Source: Adiantum capillus-veneris (taxonomy: Eukaryota > Streptophyta > Polypodiopsida > Polypodiales > Pteridaceae). Taken from it: a DNA stretch of 64,000 nucleotides. Shown piece by piece: positions 39,728 through 50,473 of this stretch. The DNA is taken from NCBI GenBank assembly GCA_014529385.2, contig CM043967.1, positions 10,988,001 through 11,052,000 of the forward strand, in the 5' to 3' direction. A program made the translations under genes and the position numbers. The number at the start of each line of letters is the position of its first letter. Positions within the stretch are counted from its first letter, which is position 1. Under the pieces are notes generated by a model. That model ran no database searches. It was given only the letters and a program-made list of their open reading frames with translations, and was not told the origin of the DNA.

Positions 39728-42700
39728 CGGATATACCTAAACTAGGGAAAACACGAGCGTCTTGTGTAATTGTCCATTAACTTGCTTTAGGTTCACCTAG
39801 AGTAAAAATTTCTTTTTAGAAACCACATAGCTTAAGATTATCGTCTTTTGCTGTGTAGAGGTAGCTTGGAGGTAAGTTGTACTCGCCGAGTGCCTTTAAG
39901 ATTATAGGATTGTAAATTTAGATTAGGATTTTGAGAATGATTGGTAGACGAGACAAGTCTTAAGATCAAAGCTCTGAAAAACATTAAAAACACAAGAAAA
40001 CGAGTGTTTGTGGACACTTTCCACAACCCCATTACCTAGGAGTAGGGTAAGAAGGATCCGAGGTGGATTTCAGAACATTGCTCACTCCAAACGAATCATC
40101 TGTGATTTGTTTATGTGAAGTTGCAGAGTTTCAGATCTATGGTGAGAAATAGCACGAAAAGACTCCAAACCACTCAATCCAACTGGAGAGTAAGCCTAAA
40201 AGTTGTATGAACTTGTGGGTAAGCTCAAAGACACTTCGAGGTAAAATTTTCAAAAGTTTACCAAAACTCAGATTATGTACTTTTTCTTGACATTTTAAGC
40301 CAAATTAAGTTTTGACTTGATTTATAGGCTCAAAATAGATAATGAAAAGACTGTTTAGTGAAAAAGCTCAAAAAAGTGTTCATTTTGGACCAAAAGTTAA
40401 TAATCATGATTATTAACTTTCAGCTCAAATTTGACCAAGGTTCATACCATTAACTCATTACATGTGTACAAACAACTTTTGTAAAGGCACAAAAGATTTA
40501 GATCACTAAATTGACCAAAAACTGGGTAAAAACTAAAGTTTGTACTGACTTTTTCAATCTTGAGTGGAAATTGGGAAAACATTTGTGCAAACTTTATGAA
40601 ACTTGATACATAGACTTATATTGATGTGATAAACATGTGTACATGCTCAATTGATCAAAAAGATGAAAAAATTTGTCAGTTGTAAATAATCGCGATTATT
40701 TATATCTGTCTTATTTTTTAACTTTTTTGACCAAGTCAGCATACCACTAGTTTTACCATGTTGTAATAAGCCCACAAATCAAATTTGGTAAGATTTGGAT
40801 CATTGGATTGAAAATTGTGACCAAATTTGCAAAGTTAGTTTACAGACAGAAAATTGATGACCATTTGACCAAAAATTGTCCAAAACTTGATGAAACTTGG
40901 CTAGAGACCTTGAGTTGAGTTCCTTAATAGAACTGTGTCAAGATTGTAACAAAAACTTGTAAAAAATTTATCAGAGTAAATAATCGTGATTATTTACATC
41001 TACTCCAAAAATTGACAATCTTGCATATTTAGGCATACCACAAGGTCAAGCATAACAAGTAGACCCCACAAATCAATTTTGGTGAAATTTGGATCACAAA
41101 AGTGAGACTTAAGCCAGATTCTTGAAATCAGAGTCTGTGGATACAAAACAGTTGATAAACTTGATGAATCTTGTCCAAATTAAGTTTTAACTTAACTTAG
41201 AGACTCAAAAGAGATCATAAAAAGACTGTTTAGGAAAAAAGTTATCATTTTAGGTCAAAAGTTAATAATCGCGATTATTAACTTTTGGCTCAAAAATGAT
41301 AAAGATTGATACCATAGACTCTAAGCATGATTGCTAACATCTTTTGTGAAGGCTCAAAGAGTTTGGATCACAAAACAGACCAAAAACTTGACAAAAACTG
41401 AAATCTGTACTGATTGTCGAGAACTTGAGTCTGACTTGGTAGATCTTGTTCAAATTAAGTTTACACTTGATTCATAGGCTCAAAATAGATCATAAAAAGA
41501 CTCTCCTTTGAAAAAGTTGAAAAAAGTTGTCATTTTAGATCAAAAGTTAATAATCGCGATTATGAACTTTTGGCTCAAAATTGATCAAGGTTGATACCAG
41601 TGATTCATTACATGTGTACAAACAAATTTTGTAAAGGCACAAAAGATTTGGATCACAAAACATGATAAAAACTGAAACCTGATTGATTGTCGAGAAATTG
41701 AGTCTGACTTGATGAATTTTGTTCAAATTAAGTTTTAACTTGATTCATGGACTCAAAATAGATCATAAAAAGACTCCCTCTGAAAAAGTTGAAAAAAGTT
41801 ATCATTTTAGGTCAAAAGTTAATAATCGCGATTATGAACTTTTGGCTCAAAACTGATCAAGGTTGATACCAGTGATTCATTACATGTATACAAGCAACTT
41901 TTGTAAAGGCACAAAAGATTTGGATCACAAAACAGGGTAAAACTTGTTAAAAGCTGAAATCTGACTGATTGTCGACAAATTGAGTCTGACTTGATGAATC
42001 TTATTCAAATTAAGTTTAACTTGATTCATAGGCTCAAAATAGATCATAAAAAGACTCTTCTATGAAAAAGTTGAAAAAAGTTGTCATTTTAGGTCAAAAG
42101 TTAATAATCATGATTATGAACTTTTGGCTCAAAACTGATCAAGGTTGATACCATGAATCGAAAAAGTTGAAAAAATTGTTCATTTTAGGTCAAAAGTCAA
42201 TAATCACGATCATTAACTTTTGTATCAAAACTGATCAAGATTGATACCATAGACTTTATGCATGATTACAAACATCTTTTGTGAAGGCTCATGAAGTTTG
42301 GATCACAAAATAGACCAAAATCTTGATAAAAATTGAAATCTATATTGTATGTCGAGAACTTGAGTGTGACTTGGTAAATCTTGTTCAAATTCAGTGAAAC
42401 TTGACTCATATGCTTTTATTGATGTGTTAAACACGTGTACATGCTCAGTTGACCAAAACTTACGAAAAGTAAATAATCACGATTATTTATTTTTGAAAAA
42501 AAAAATCTAAAAAAAGTAAATAATCGCGATTATTTACTTTTGCTCCAGAATTGAAAAATTTTGCACAATTGAGTATATCACAGGGTCAAGCACATCAAGT
42601 AGACTCCACAAATCAAATTTGGTGAAATTTGGATCACAAATTTGAGACTTAAGCCAAATTCTTGGAATCAGAGTCTGCGGACACTAAACAGTTGATGACT

Positions 42701-43319
42701 TGGACAAATCTTGATCAAACTCAATCAAACTTGTCCAGAGACCACAACAAGGTAAATACTTGGCAAAACAAGCCTGAAAAGTGTAGAAACTGAGAAAAGT
42801 AAATAATCGAGATTATTTACTTTTAAATCCTAGAAACAAGATTTTGGACTTTTGAGCTTGTATAATGCTAGAATAACATAATACAAGGCCACTCGTCAAT
42901 TTTGGGTTCCATCGGATCCAAATTGGTACCTGTTAACTCAGTTTCAAGTTACAGATTAGTCCTTTAGCTCCTTTTGCAAGGATAGAATTTGGAAATCTCA
43001 TTTGCTGACTCACTTAGCTCAGATTGAAGAACCAGGTTGCATGCAAAGAATTGGGAGCTTGACAAGAGCTGAATTCAAGTCAAGTGGAAAAAAACGTATA
43101 ACAATCTAATCTGCAGGTTAGGTTATTCAAGGCCTAGATTTTCATCATTTCAAAGGCTGCAATCAATTCTAACACTTTCGAGCTAGAGTTAATCAACTCT
43201 TGTGAGTCTAAGAGAAATCAACTCTGCCAAAAGTACTTTGGCAAAAGCAGTCTGATCAAACTTGAGCATATTTTTTTTTTTTGCTAATCAATACTAAAGT
43301 CTGCTAGGAGACAGTCGAC
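39728..43319 (+). repeat. Leader of element C with a palindrome-bearing tandem array
   Basis: No coding frame. Between about 40390 and 42830 a diverged unit of roughly 280 bp recurs. Each unit has AAGTTTTAACTTGATTCATAG-like, AAGATTTGGATCACAAAA-like and GATCAAGGTTGATACCA-like blocks plus a palindrome around TAATCGCGATTA. Palindromes lie near 40393-40420, 40683-40702, 40976-40997, 41257, 41538, 41814, 42097, 42195, 42467, 42513 and 42797. The longest (near 41257) reads AAAAG-TTAATAATCGCGATTATTAA-CTTTT. The remaining leader is AT-rich with no other feature seen. Confidence 0.85.
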
Positions 43320-44885
43320 ATGGACTCATCTCGAGTTGAGAGTCCAAGTACAACAGAGCAAGCTAATAGCAATGGCAACATCGGTACAAGTGCAAACAAG
43401 CGAATTTTACAGCTTTATGGATACAATGGAGATAAAGTCTTGTATACAGATTCAAAAGGCCATAGATACTTGATGAACAACAAAAGCAGCACAGGAGCCA
43501 AGATCCTAGTGATCAGAATAAAGCCAGATTCAAAAAACTCCCAGATGTTCACAGACTTCACTGAAGCCAGGTATTGTAAGATGAAAGATGAAATGTAGAT
43601 AGAAGTGCAAAAAATTGACCCAAGTGGTTATCTAGAAATCTACGCAAGCCAGCAAAACATACATTTAGTGCATATGCAATCAGGGTCATTGTACATGGAT
43701 TACAGTGGTCAGATCTATAATCGAGATCTAGTAATGGAAGATCCAACAGATCAGCCAATAGAAGCCAGTCTAATTGAAGAACCAAACCAAAGATGGTACA
43801 AAGGTCTAGATAATGCAATCTACAGCTTGATGCTCAGTGTTTTGGAAGAAGATGCCGACAACCTGACCAACATAGAAGCAGAAACTTCTCAACTAGAGCT
43901 TGACATGACAGAGCCAGTTGGAATACCACCAGTCATGGTGTATTGCTCAGATTGTGAACGAAAAGGTGGAAATTTTTCTGAAGATTGTCCAAGAAATCCA
44001 AACAACAGGGACACATCAACTACCAACAAGCAAGGTATAGAGCAAATTGGAAATGAGAATCTCGATGTAAGTGCATTTAACTGGTCACTTTTAATGCAAT
44101 CAGATGAATCTGCATTAACCTTAGAAGCACCAATGAAAGCATTGCAAGTTTAAAATCAACAACATAAAGATGCACAGGCACATGAAAAGCTTAAAATTGA
44201 TTCTTTGAACAACAAATTCTTGCATGAATTTAGTGAAGGTGTCTAGATATCACCGAAGGTTGAAAATCCTGTTAGGTTTGCAAATGATTTTGCATCCACT
44301 AACACAAGTGTGCAATCATTCACGAGTCTACGAGACACATTAAACAGAATGATGTTAGCTTTGTATAGTACCCATAATTCATATGCACACTATGTGGACC
44401 AAAAAGGGCAGCTGTACAAAAATGATTAACCAGTGTTTGAACGGCCCACAGACCAGCTCATAGAAGTGCGTCTAGTGATATATCAGAAAGGATGGTTCAT
44501 TTCAGAGGAAAGAATCTATTATAGCCCATCCTCTCTAGAGTTGAAGGATATTACCCGAGTGAACTTAGAAATTTGTTCAAAGCCAAACTCTCCTCCATCG
44601 GAAATCAAGCTTCGATGTTGTGACCAAACGAGCATATACTTTGACCAAACCAGTCGTAGATATAGACGAGAGTCTAGCATCTATGATGCCTTGGGTCCTG
44701 AAACCACAGAAGCTCATATCATAGGAGACCCATGGGATAGACAATATCAGGGCAAAGATAATGCTATCTACAGCTTAACTTGGGGAATAATTTGTCATGG
44801 TTCAAGGAGATACATAGGAAACTATGCAAATGGTTTACAGATGTCAAACATCAACAGTGCTACACAAAACAATCCCAAAAGGTGA
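43320..44885 (+). pseudogene. Element C unknown frame with repeated Y/D-G-Y modules
   Basis: One frame of 522 codons from the ATG at 43320 with in-frame stops at about 43596, 44151, 44243 and 44427. It contains repeated [YF]-x-D-x-x-[GS]-x-x-Y motifs: LYTDSKGHRYLM, LYMDYSGQIYNRD, HYVDQKGQLYKND and IYFDQTSRRYRRE. A longer module ending RWYKGLDNAIYSL (about 43684-43832) is repeated as RQYQGKDNAIYSL (about 44629-44781), each preceded by a P-T-D-Q- or E-T-T-E-x-x-I segment. A YCSDCERKGGNFSEDC stretch near 43940-43990 has C-x2-C...C but no normal knuckle spacing. Related motifs occur in element D (57285-57905). I recognise no family. The position, between leader and protease, is that of gag. Confidence 0.55.
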
Positions 44886-45201
44886 GACTCAACCAGAGCC
44901 AAACAGTTTTGAGCTCTTACAATGAAGCAGGCTATAGTGATCACCCTAGGAAGGGGGGAGCTACAAATTCATCAAGCTCAGCTCTAGTACTAGAAAATAC
45001 TACACCAGTTAGAAGCCCAAGAACTCTAGCCAGCAGACCCTTTCAAAGAAAAAACCATTGGAAGATCACATGGTTGTTGGAAGTTTTCCATTGACCCAGA
45101 AACCATCAAAATCTACCGAAAAATTCTTCTATGAAGATCATCAGGGACAAAAGTTTCACTTGATCTCCACGAGTTAGAGTCAAAAGCCAACAAATCCCAT
45201 A

Positions 45202-45934
45202 GTGTTCAAGCAATTGCATGAGACCAAGCTCCCATATGCATATCGAGATGTAAATGGCAATGATTCTCAGCAGGTTCATGACCTTGTACAAGCCCCCACG
45301 GATGCTAAACCTGAAGTCAAGGACTATCTGAAGATGATGCAAAGCCTCAAGGTACCAGAACAGGTGATAAAAAAGACAAAATCAATGAAGCTAAAGTCCA
45401 AAAGGCCACACAAAGGTCACCATCAAAATCTCCTTCGAAGAGGCAAATTCTGCCAGAAAGCACAATGGATCTTCTAAGATCAAAAGTTACTCAAATGCAG
45501 GAACACAATGCTCAACAGTTTTGCAAGAAAACGGTGCAGTATTACAACAAAACGAGCCAACATCCACGGAAGCAGGTGGTCAAAGCAAAGAAAATGCAGA
45601 TAAAGTTCAACCAAGTTCAATCAAGTGCAACATTGTTGGTGAAAACAAAGAAAAACTCTCAAGGGAAGTGAAGCTAGATTTTCAGTTAAACAAGAACCTC
45701 ATGTCCTTTCGCACTTGGAAAAAATGTGGTCAACCACAACTAAAAGATGCTCCTGAATTTGTGAGCATATTAGGAGACAAATGAGCAGAATGCTGGGGAA
45801 TCATCTCCAACACCATTGAAGTAAGTTCACAGATCATCAAAGCTCAATTCCACGTGATCACAGCGAAGGATATGCCAGAAGACATTATAAGGGGAATTCC
45901 AATGGCCCAGAAGATGTTATAGATACAGAATTCA
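45202..45934 (+). pseudogene. Element C degenerate middle region with a possible protease remnant
   Basis: Short frames in changing phase. From 45521 a frame continues through a stop at 45784 into the next feature: PEFVSILGDK, then ISNTIEVSSQIIKAQFHVIT followed by AKDMPEDIIRGIPMAQ. This resembles the last strands of Tat/Athila retropepsins (F-H-V-I...I-x-G-x-P) but no D-[ST]-G active site is visible. A Lys-rich segment precedes it. The protease assignment is weak. Confidence 0.35.
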
Positions 45935-46942
45935 ATGAAGATGCAGTCTTCAAAGGCAACAAAGAATGAAGACCAAGATTGGTTACCCGTGGACGACAAT
46001 ACAAAGTCCTCAAGCACAATTAAAATGGAGACTGATATTAAAGCAGATCTTATTGAAGATGATTCATCTCCATTGAACAGAACTTCAGAAGAGCTTAAAG
46101 CAAATCATACAATAGCAACCACGATAGCTATGGAGCAAAAAATACCACCAAAGCTAGAAGGAATGAAGATCAAAATTACAGACAAAGGTAAAGCTAAAGT
46201 GGAACTTCCACCGATTAGCAAAGAAGATGTGAAAGCATATGCCTCTACATCAAAGAACCCTCATGGATCAGCTTCTTCAAGAAAGTCAGGCTTTCAAAAC
46301 TTCAAGTCAATTGCTGACCCAACTAAAACCTCTAAGGAGACACCAAGAAAAGCAAAGATATATCAGCCAAAGTACTCAAGAAAGCAAAGGAAAGTCAAGC
46401 AAGTGTTTGTTCCGAGCAATTTAGTCAAAGTCAATGATCCGGTTTGGATTAAGGACGAGAAATTAACACAGAAAGACAAACACATGGGATGCATAGCATC
46501 ACAATGGAGCTTAAAGGAACATGAGTACTATGGAGGTAACAGACAGATGTGGGTGCCAAACCAACAGATCAAAGCATATGAAGTAACTTCAAGTCCCTCC
46601 AAAAAGAGAAGTCCGACAAGGTATCAACCTCGACAATATCCTAGGATACCTAAGAAGCAGGTATACAACATAACAACATTGAATGATGCTGAAGTCTACC
46701 ATGGCTCACAAAAGGATACAGAACAAAGATGGATCTCAAAGAATGTTCTTTTTGGACAAGGATTCTACATAGGGTATACGAAGATTTGGCTACCAGTCAA
46801 CCACAAGCTAACTGCAACTACACTAGACTTGCATGAAGATCTCAACATCTCAGCAGGACCTAAAGCTCAACAAAGTCAACAAAGGAGTTACAAAGGTCAT
46901 CAAGAGGTTTGGATTCCTAAGTCTTCCAATGCTCCTAGTTAA
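45935..46942 (+). CDS. Element C unknown basic protein with Y-x-G...W-x-P repeats
   Basis: Longest open frame of C, 335 residues, Lys/Ser-rich. The first half is low-complexity and charged. The second half has recurring units: YGGNRQMWVPNQQ, YIGYTKIWLPVNH and YKGHQEVWIPKSS, with partial ones VFVPSNLVKVNDPVWIKD and YHGSQKDTEQRW. Spacing Y-x-G-x-x-x-[VIM]-W-x-P is shared, and YKGLDNAIY/YQGKDNAIY of the upstream frame fit the same pattern. Basic linkers separate the units. The function is unknown; a nucleic-acid-binding structural role would be a guess. It could be part of the same polyprotein as the upstream frame, since the phase changes between them. Confidence 0.5.
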   Translation: MKMQSSKATKNEDQDWLPVDDNTKSSSTIKMETDIKADLIEDDSSPLNRTSEELKANHTIATTIAMEQKIPPKLEGMKIKITDKGKAKVELPPISKEDVKAYASTSKNPHGSASSRKSGFQNFKSIADPTKTSKETPRKAKIYQPKYSRKQRKVKQVFVPSNLVKVNDPVWIKDEKLTQKDKHMGCIASQWSLKEHEYYGGNRQMWVPNQQIKAYEVTSSPSKKRSPTRYQPRQYPRIPKKQVYNITTLNDAEVYHGSQKDTEQRWISKNVLFGQGFYIGYTKIWLPVNHKLTATTLDLHEDLNISAGPKAQQSQQRSYKGHQEVWIPKSSNAPS

Positions 46943-48186
46943 AATCCAGATGCCAAAAGTGAACAAAGCTCTCCAAACATCAAAGACTTCTATCAACAGG
47001 CCTACTTGGAGAATCAAACGGATAATGGAGTCTTCACAGTCAAAGAAGGACAACCCAACCAACGCGAATGCAGATTCGAAGATGATAAAACAGGTATGGA
47101 AAAAGAAACCTTTAATACCAACTTGGTCCTTCACTTATCCTCTTTTTGAGGATTCAAGCTTACTTTTACCTGAAGAAATGTTTGTAGTAAGCACAAGAAT
47201 GTAAAAAGTCAAGTCGCCAGGGTGCAAAAAACACTCTTTGGCATAGTCAGAGTCAAGCTACTGAGCCATAAAATGAGCAAAGCATTAAACCCAAAGCTTC
47301 AAGTCATATTAAACTCTGTTCTAAGAGTCGTAGTTATTAGGCTTATGCTCAAGCTGGAAGAGTTGAGCATATCTAAAGTCATGTTGCTCATGCTGGATGA
47401 GATGAGCATAAGAGTCAAAGTCTATTAACTTACAATTGGTGGTGTCGTAGAGTCCAACACTCACGCACAGTGCACAGTAAGATGAGAGCACATATCCTCG
47501 TCGACGAAAACCATTCTTAAAGGGGTGCCAGCTTGCAAATCCATGTCATATGCTTTTATAGCTACACCATCTTTCTGAAGAACCACTCAAAATCTTCCTT
47601 GCACAACATATTGTTTCCCATGTATTTTTGTGTATGCATAAATAGGATGTCCCACCATTGGACATATGCATTAGACACTCTTTTTTGCTTCCACCTATGT
47701 ACCTTAAGTGGACTACAACAGGCAAACCAATGTTCCATCATGATATCCTTTCATATTTGCTACGTCTTTAATTCCATATCTATCAGCAAATAATCCCTTG
47801 AGTACTTTATTAATATTTTCCATGCTAATAAGTACTCCAATAATGCATGTATACCAAAGGCACTTTTTTTCCACTGGGGTTTTTCCCTTTGGTCATCCAG
47901 GTATAAGACCCCAATTTAGAATCTCATCATTCTACTTCCCTTGTACATATTTTTCATAAATAACAGCAACCTTATCATGATGCTATTACAATGGACAAAT
48001 GCAACATCATCTCTCAAAATCGACTACTCGGACCAATGAAGATGTTAAAGCAAATTGAACCTCATCAACAAATCTAACGACAAAATGAAGATCAGCCCAT
48101 CAACAATCAATCAAAACCTTCCACAGCCTCCAAGGACACTTTTTCAACAGTGCCCGAGGACGGGCACTAAAATAGGAAGAGGGGAA
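46943..48186 (+). other. 3' region of element C, non-coding
   Basis: Small frames (46833-47204, 47222-47428) continue the Lys/Ser-rich composition without recognisable domains. 47430-48170 has none. A purine tract AGGAAGAGGGGA (48173-48184) lies 2 bp before the 3' LTR. A GTGCCCGAGGACGGGCAC inverted repeat (about 48152-48169) could form a hairpin just upstream of it. Confidence 0.6.
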
Positions 48187-49155
48187 TGTTAACTGAGTCA
48201 ACGTCAGTTAACAGAAGCTGCTAAAGACTGAAGACGTACGGATGAAGAAGCTGTAAAGATTGGAGTTACACATTTTTCACATTTTTCCAAAATGGTAACG
48301 TATTGTAAATTCCCATTTATTTCAAGCCATTGTAATATTTTAATGTGTTACGGGCTTAATGGGAGTTCCAAATTGTAAAGAACAGGTCAGTTACTGTACC
48401 TAGGTTGCGGATACCATAAGTGTGGAGTCTCAAAGGTCTTGGGTGTTGGACATTACACATTTTAGACCTTGGCTAAGGTATAAAAGCCAACTTTGTAAAG
48501 ATTTTTTAAAGTTTTTGGATAAGAAATACACAACGTGAGCTAACGGCGCTCACTTCTCTCCTTCTCGCGCTTCCTACTCTCTCTCCGGTTGTCACATTGC
48601 GCGAATGCGTTTGTTGCATTGCAACCGCAAGTAAGAGCTCTACGCATTGACGTAAGCCATTCACCGTATTTCGTAGCTTTTGGCGTCGTCGATCCGCGGC
48701 CTAATTTCATCATAACTAGGAATTTACACTTTTAAATCGAAAACTAAGCATAGGCGGGGTATTGGGGCATCATTGCTAAGCATTTAGATGCATTCTGGAT
48801 CGAAAATGACTAGGTCAAAAATCCACTATTGTTAATAATCGCGATTTTGGAACTTGACCTAAAGTGGGGTTTGAGACCATATGCATGTGTGCTTAGGTCT
48901 TATAAACTTATCCTAGAAGTTTCGTTACGTTTGGATGTCATTTGATGCTGTAACGGATGTGATTTGCTTGCCGATGAGCGATTGGCTTTTGGTGATTTCA
49001 GTCACTTGAGTGTATCTTGAGTTAGATGCGAGTTGTTAGTTGTTTTCCGAGAGATTGACAACCTTTTGTAGCTTCTATGCACTAGTCGAGTCAGCTTCGT
49101 CCCATGGTTTGATAAATTAATCGTTAGGATGGTGAAGTTAGACATGCGTCCCACA
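48187..49155 (+). repeat. 3' LTR of element C
   Basis: TGTTAACTGAGTCAACGTCA to GCGTCCCACA, 969 bp, partner of 38696-39707. It is shorter mainly because of small deletions (one near 48245 and one near 49125). Confidence 0.92.
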
Positions 49156-49160
49156 TGCGG

Positions 49161-49690
49161 CTTCCATAGCAACTCACAATGATCTATCTTCTATGATATA
49201 TGAGTATGCTATTGATCCCGATTTTAGAGATATGATTTCAGCCCTTGCACTAAGGAAGAAAGAGGAACCATTTACTTTACAAGATAGTTATCTTCTTTAC
49301 GGCAATAGACTATGCGTTACTAGCTCACTACGTGAGCTAGTAACGCATAGTGAGCTAGTTATCTTCTTTACGACAATAGACTATGCGTTACTACTACGTG
49401 AGCTCACTATGCGTTACTAGCTCACTACGAAAGTAATGTATGAATCCCATGCTCCTCCTTCTGTAGGGCATAGAGGGATTCAGTCTACCCTAAAGGGGAT
49501 TGAAACATATTTCTATTGGCCTACCATGAAAGCAAACATACAAGAGTATGTTTCTAAATGTGTGGTATGTCAAAAGACGAAATTTGATAGAGGGAAGCAA
49601 CCTGGATTGCTTCAACCTTTGCCAATCCCTAATTCACCATGGGAGAGCATATCCATGGATTTTATCTTTGGATTACCTAAGTGTCTAAGG
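49161..49690 (+). pseudogene. Element E integrase, N-terminal part, with hairpin-derived insertion
   Basis: Continues element E after C: DLSSMIYEYAIDPDFRDMIS and FTLQDSYLLYGNRLCVTSSL. After an aberrant insert (about 49333-49430) it goes on with YESHAPPSVGHRGIQSTLKG and YVSKCVVCQKTKF (zinc-binding H-x-H and C-x2-C), and SISMDFIFGLPKC (first catalytic Asp). Sequence resembling E stops at about 49690, so the integrase core and the 3' LTR are missing. Confidence 0.88.
49286..49435. repeat. Local palindromic scramble
   Basis: 49309-49351 is a near-perfect hairpin: 20-bp arms (ACTATGCGTTACTAGCTCAC and its complement) around TAC. A direct copy of GTTATCTTCTTTACG-CAATAGACTATGCGTTACT then follows (about 49357-49392), and further inverted and direct pieces of TGAGCTCACTATGCGTTACTAGCTCACTACG up to about 49430. 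All parts derive from the adjoining integrase sequence. Confidence 0.9.
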
Positions 49691-50473
49691 GGGCCTCTTT
49701 ATTTACCATGGGATTAAAAAGGAGATTATCGAAGGGACAAATGGGTGGATGCCATGTCGACTGAAATAGTGGGTATGGCAGGTCCTAAAAGTAAGTGGTC
49801 AAACTTGTGCTCTTTCACAAAATACAAAGAAAAAATCTTTTATAATTAAAAAAAAATGAACTTTTCTCTAAATAGTTGAGTAAAAACCAATATATTTTCT
49901 CTCTAGTGGCTGTCAGTTTGTCCCTCCCTCTCTCCTAAAAAGGGGTCCCTCCAAAAATGTGCTGATCATTCCCTCCCTCTCTCTCTCTACTTTACCATCT
50001 CTCACTTTTCTCACTGCACTTTCAGTTTTCCCTCCCAAAAGCTCTGCTTCTCTTTCCTTCCTTTCAGTTTTCCCTCCCAAAAGCTCTGCAACAGAAGTTT
50101 GAACCTTCTTTCCCTCCTCAAGCTTACTGCATTCTCCTCAAGCTCAAGTTCTCCATTTCTTCATGAGCCTCACTAAACACCTCTACCTAAAGTTGAACAT
50201 CTGTGGCATATTCTTCTGCTAGATCATCCCTCTTTCTTTCCTCAACAGGTTTCCTGCTCCTTCTCCATTGTGCTCTCTAGAGAGGATCTACTTTCCTCTC
50301 AAGCTTTGCAACATTATCTTTCTAATTAAGCCAACAAGCAGGTGGAGCAGTATAGCAGTAAGTGGCATCCTTCGTCTGATGTACCATCAAGAATCTTGCT
50401 CTATACAACCAAGAACATTGATGTGCAATCTCTAATCATAAGTGTTTGTCTGCAGATTGTGCCACTATTCTCC
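49691..50473. other. Unassigned pyrimidine-rich stretch
   Basis: No coding frame or known repeat. 49910-50300 is dominated by CCCTCC/CTCTCT and TTTCAGTTTTCCCTCCCAAAAGCTCTGC, the latter present twice (about 50020-50050 and 50064-50092). Such tracts are common in plant 5' leaders, but the assignment is only suggestive. Confidence 0.4.

Larger units (their letters stand above)
38696..49155 (+). mobile_element. Tat-like LTR element C, structurally complete, without RT or integrase
   Basis: 10,460 bp. LTRs lie at 38696-39707 and 48187-49155, with a 5-bp target duplication TGCAG (38691-38695) and TGCGG (49156-49160, one change). The primer site TTGGCGCCGTTGTTGGGGA follows the 5' LTR and a purine tract precedes the 3' LTR. 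The order is a 3.6-kb leader with a palindrome array, unusual reading frames (43320-46942) and an untranslated tail. I find no RT, RNase H or integrase motif. It is inserted in pol of element E between RNase H and integrase. It is probably non-autonomous and related to element D. Confidence 0.9.

Noticed and set aside
40390-42830. Origin of replication or centromeric satellite
   Set aside because: Confined to the leader of one LTR element between primer site and coding frames. No evidence of a satellite outside it.
39708-43319. CRISPR-like array (repeats at regular spacing)
   Set aside because: Spacers are themselves diverged repeats of about 250 bp, the motif is palindromic and AT-rich, and the context is a plant LTR element.
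43320-44885. YD/RHS-type repeat protein
   Set aside because: The [YF]-x-D-x-x-G-x-x-Y pattern superficially resembles YD repeats, but spacing and context (LTR element, short modules) do not fit an RHS protein.
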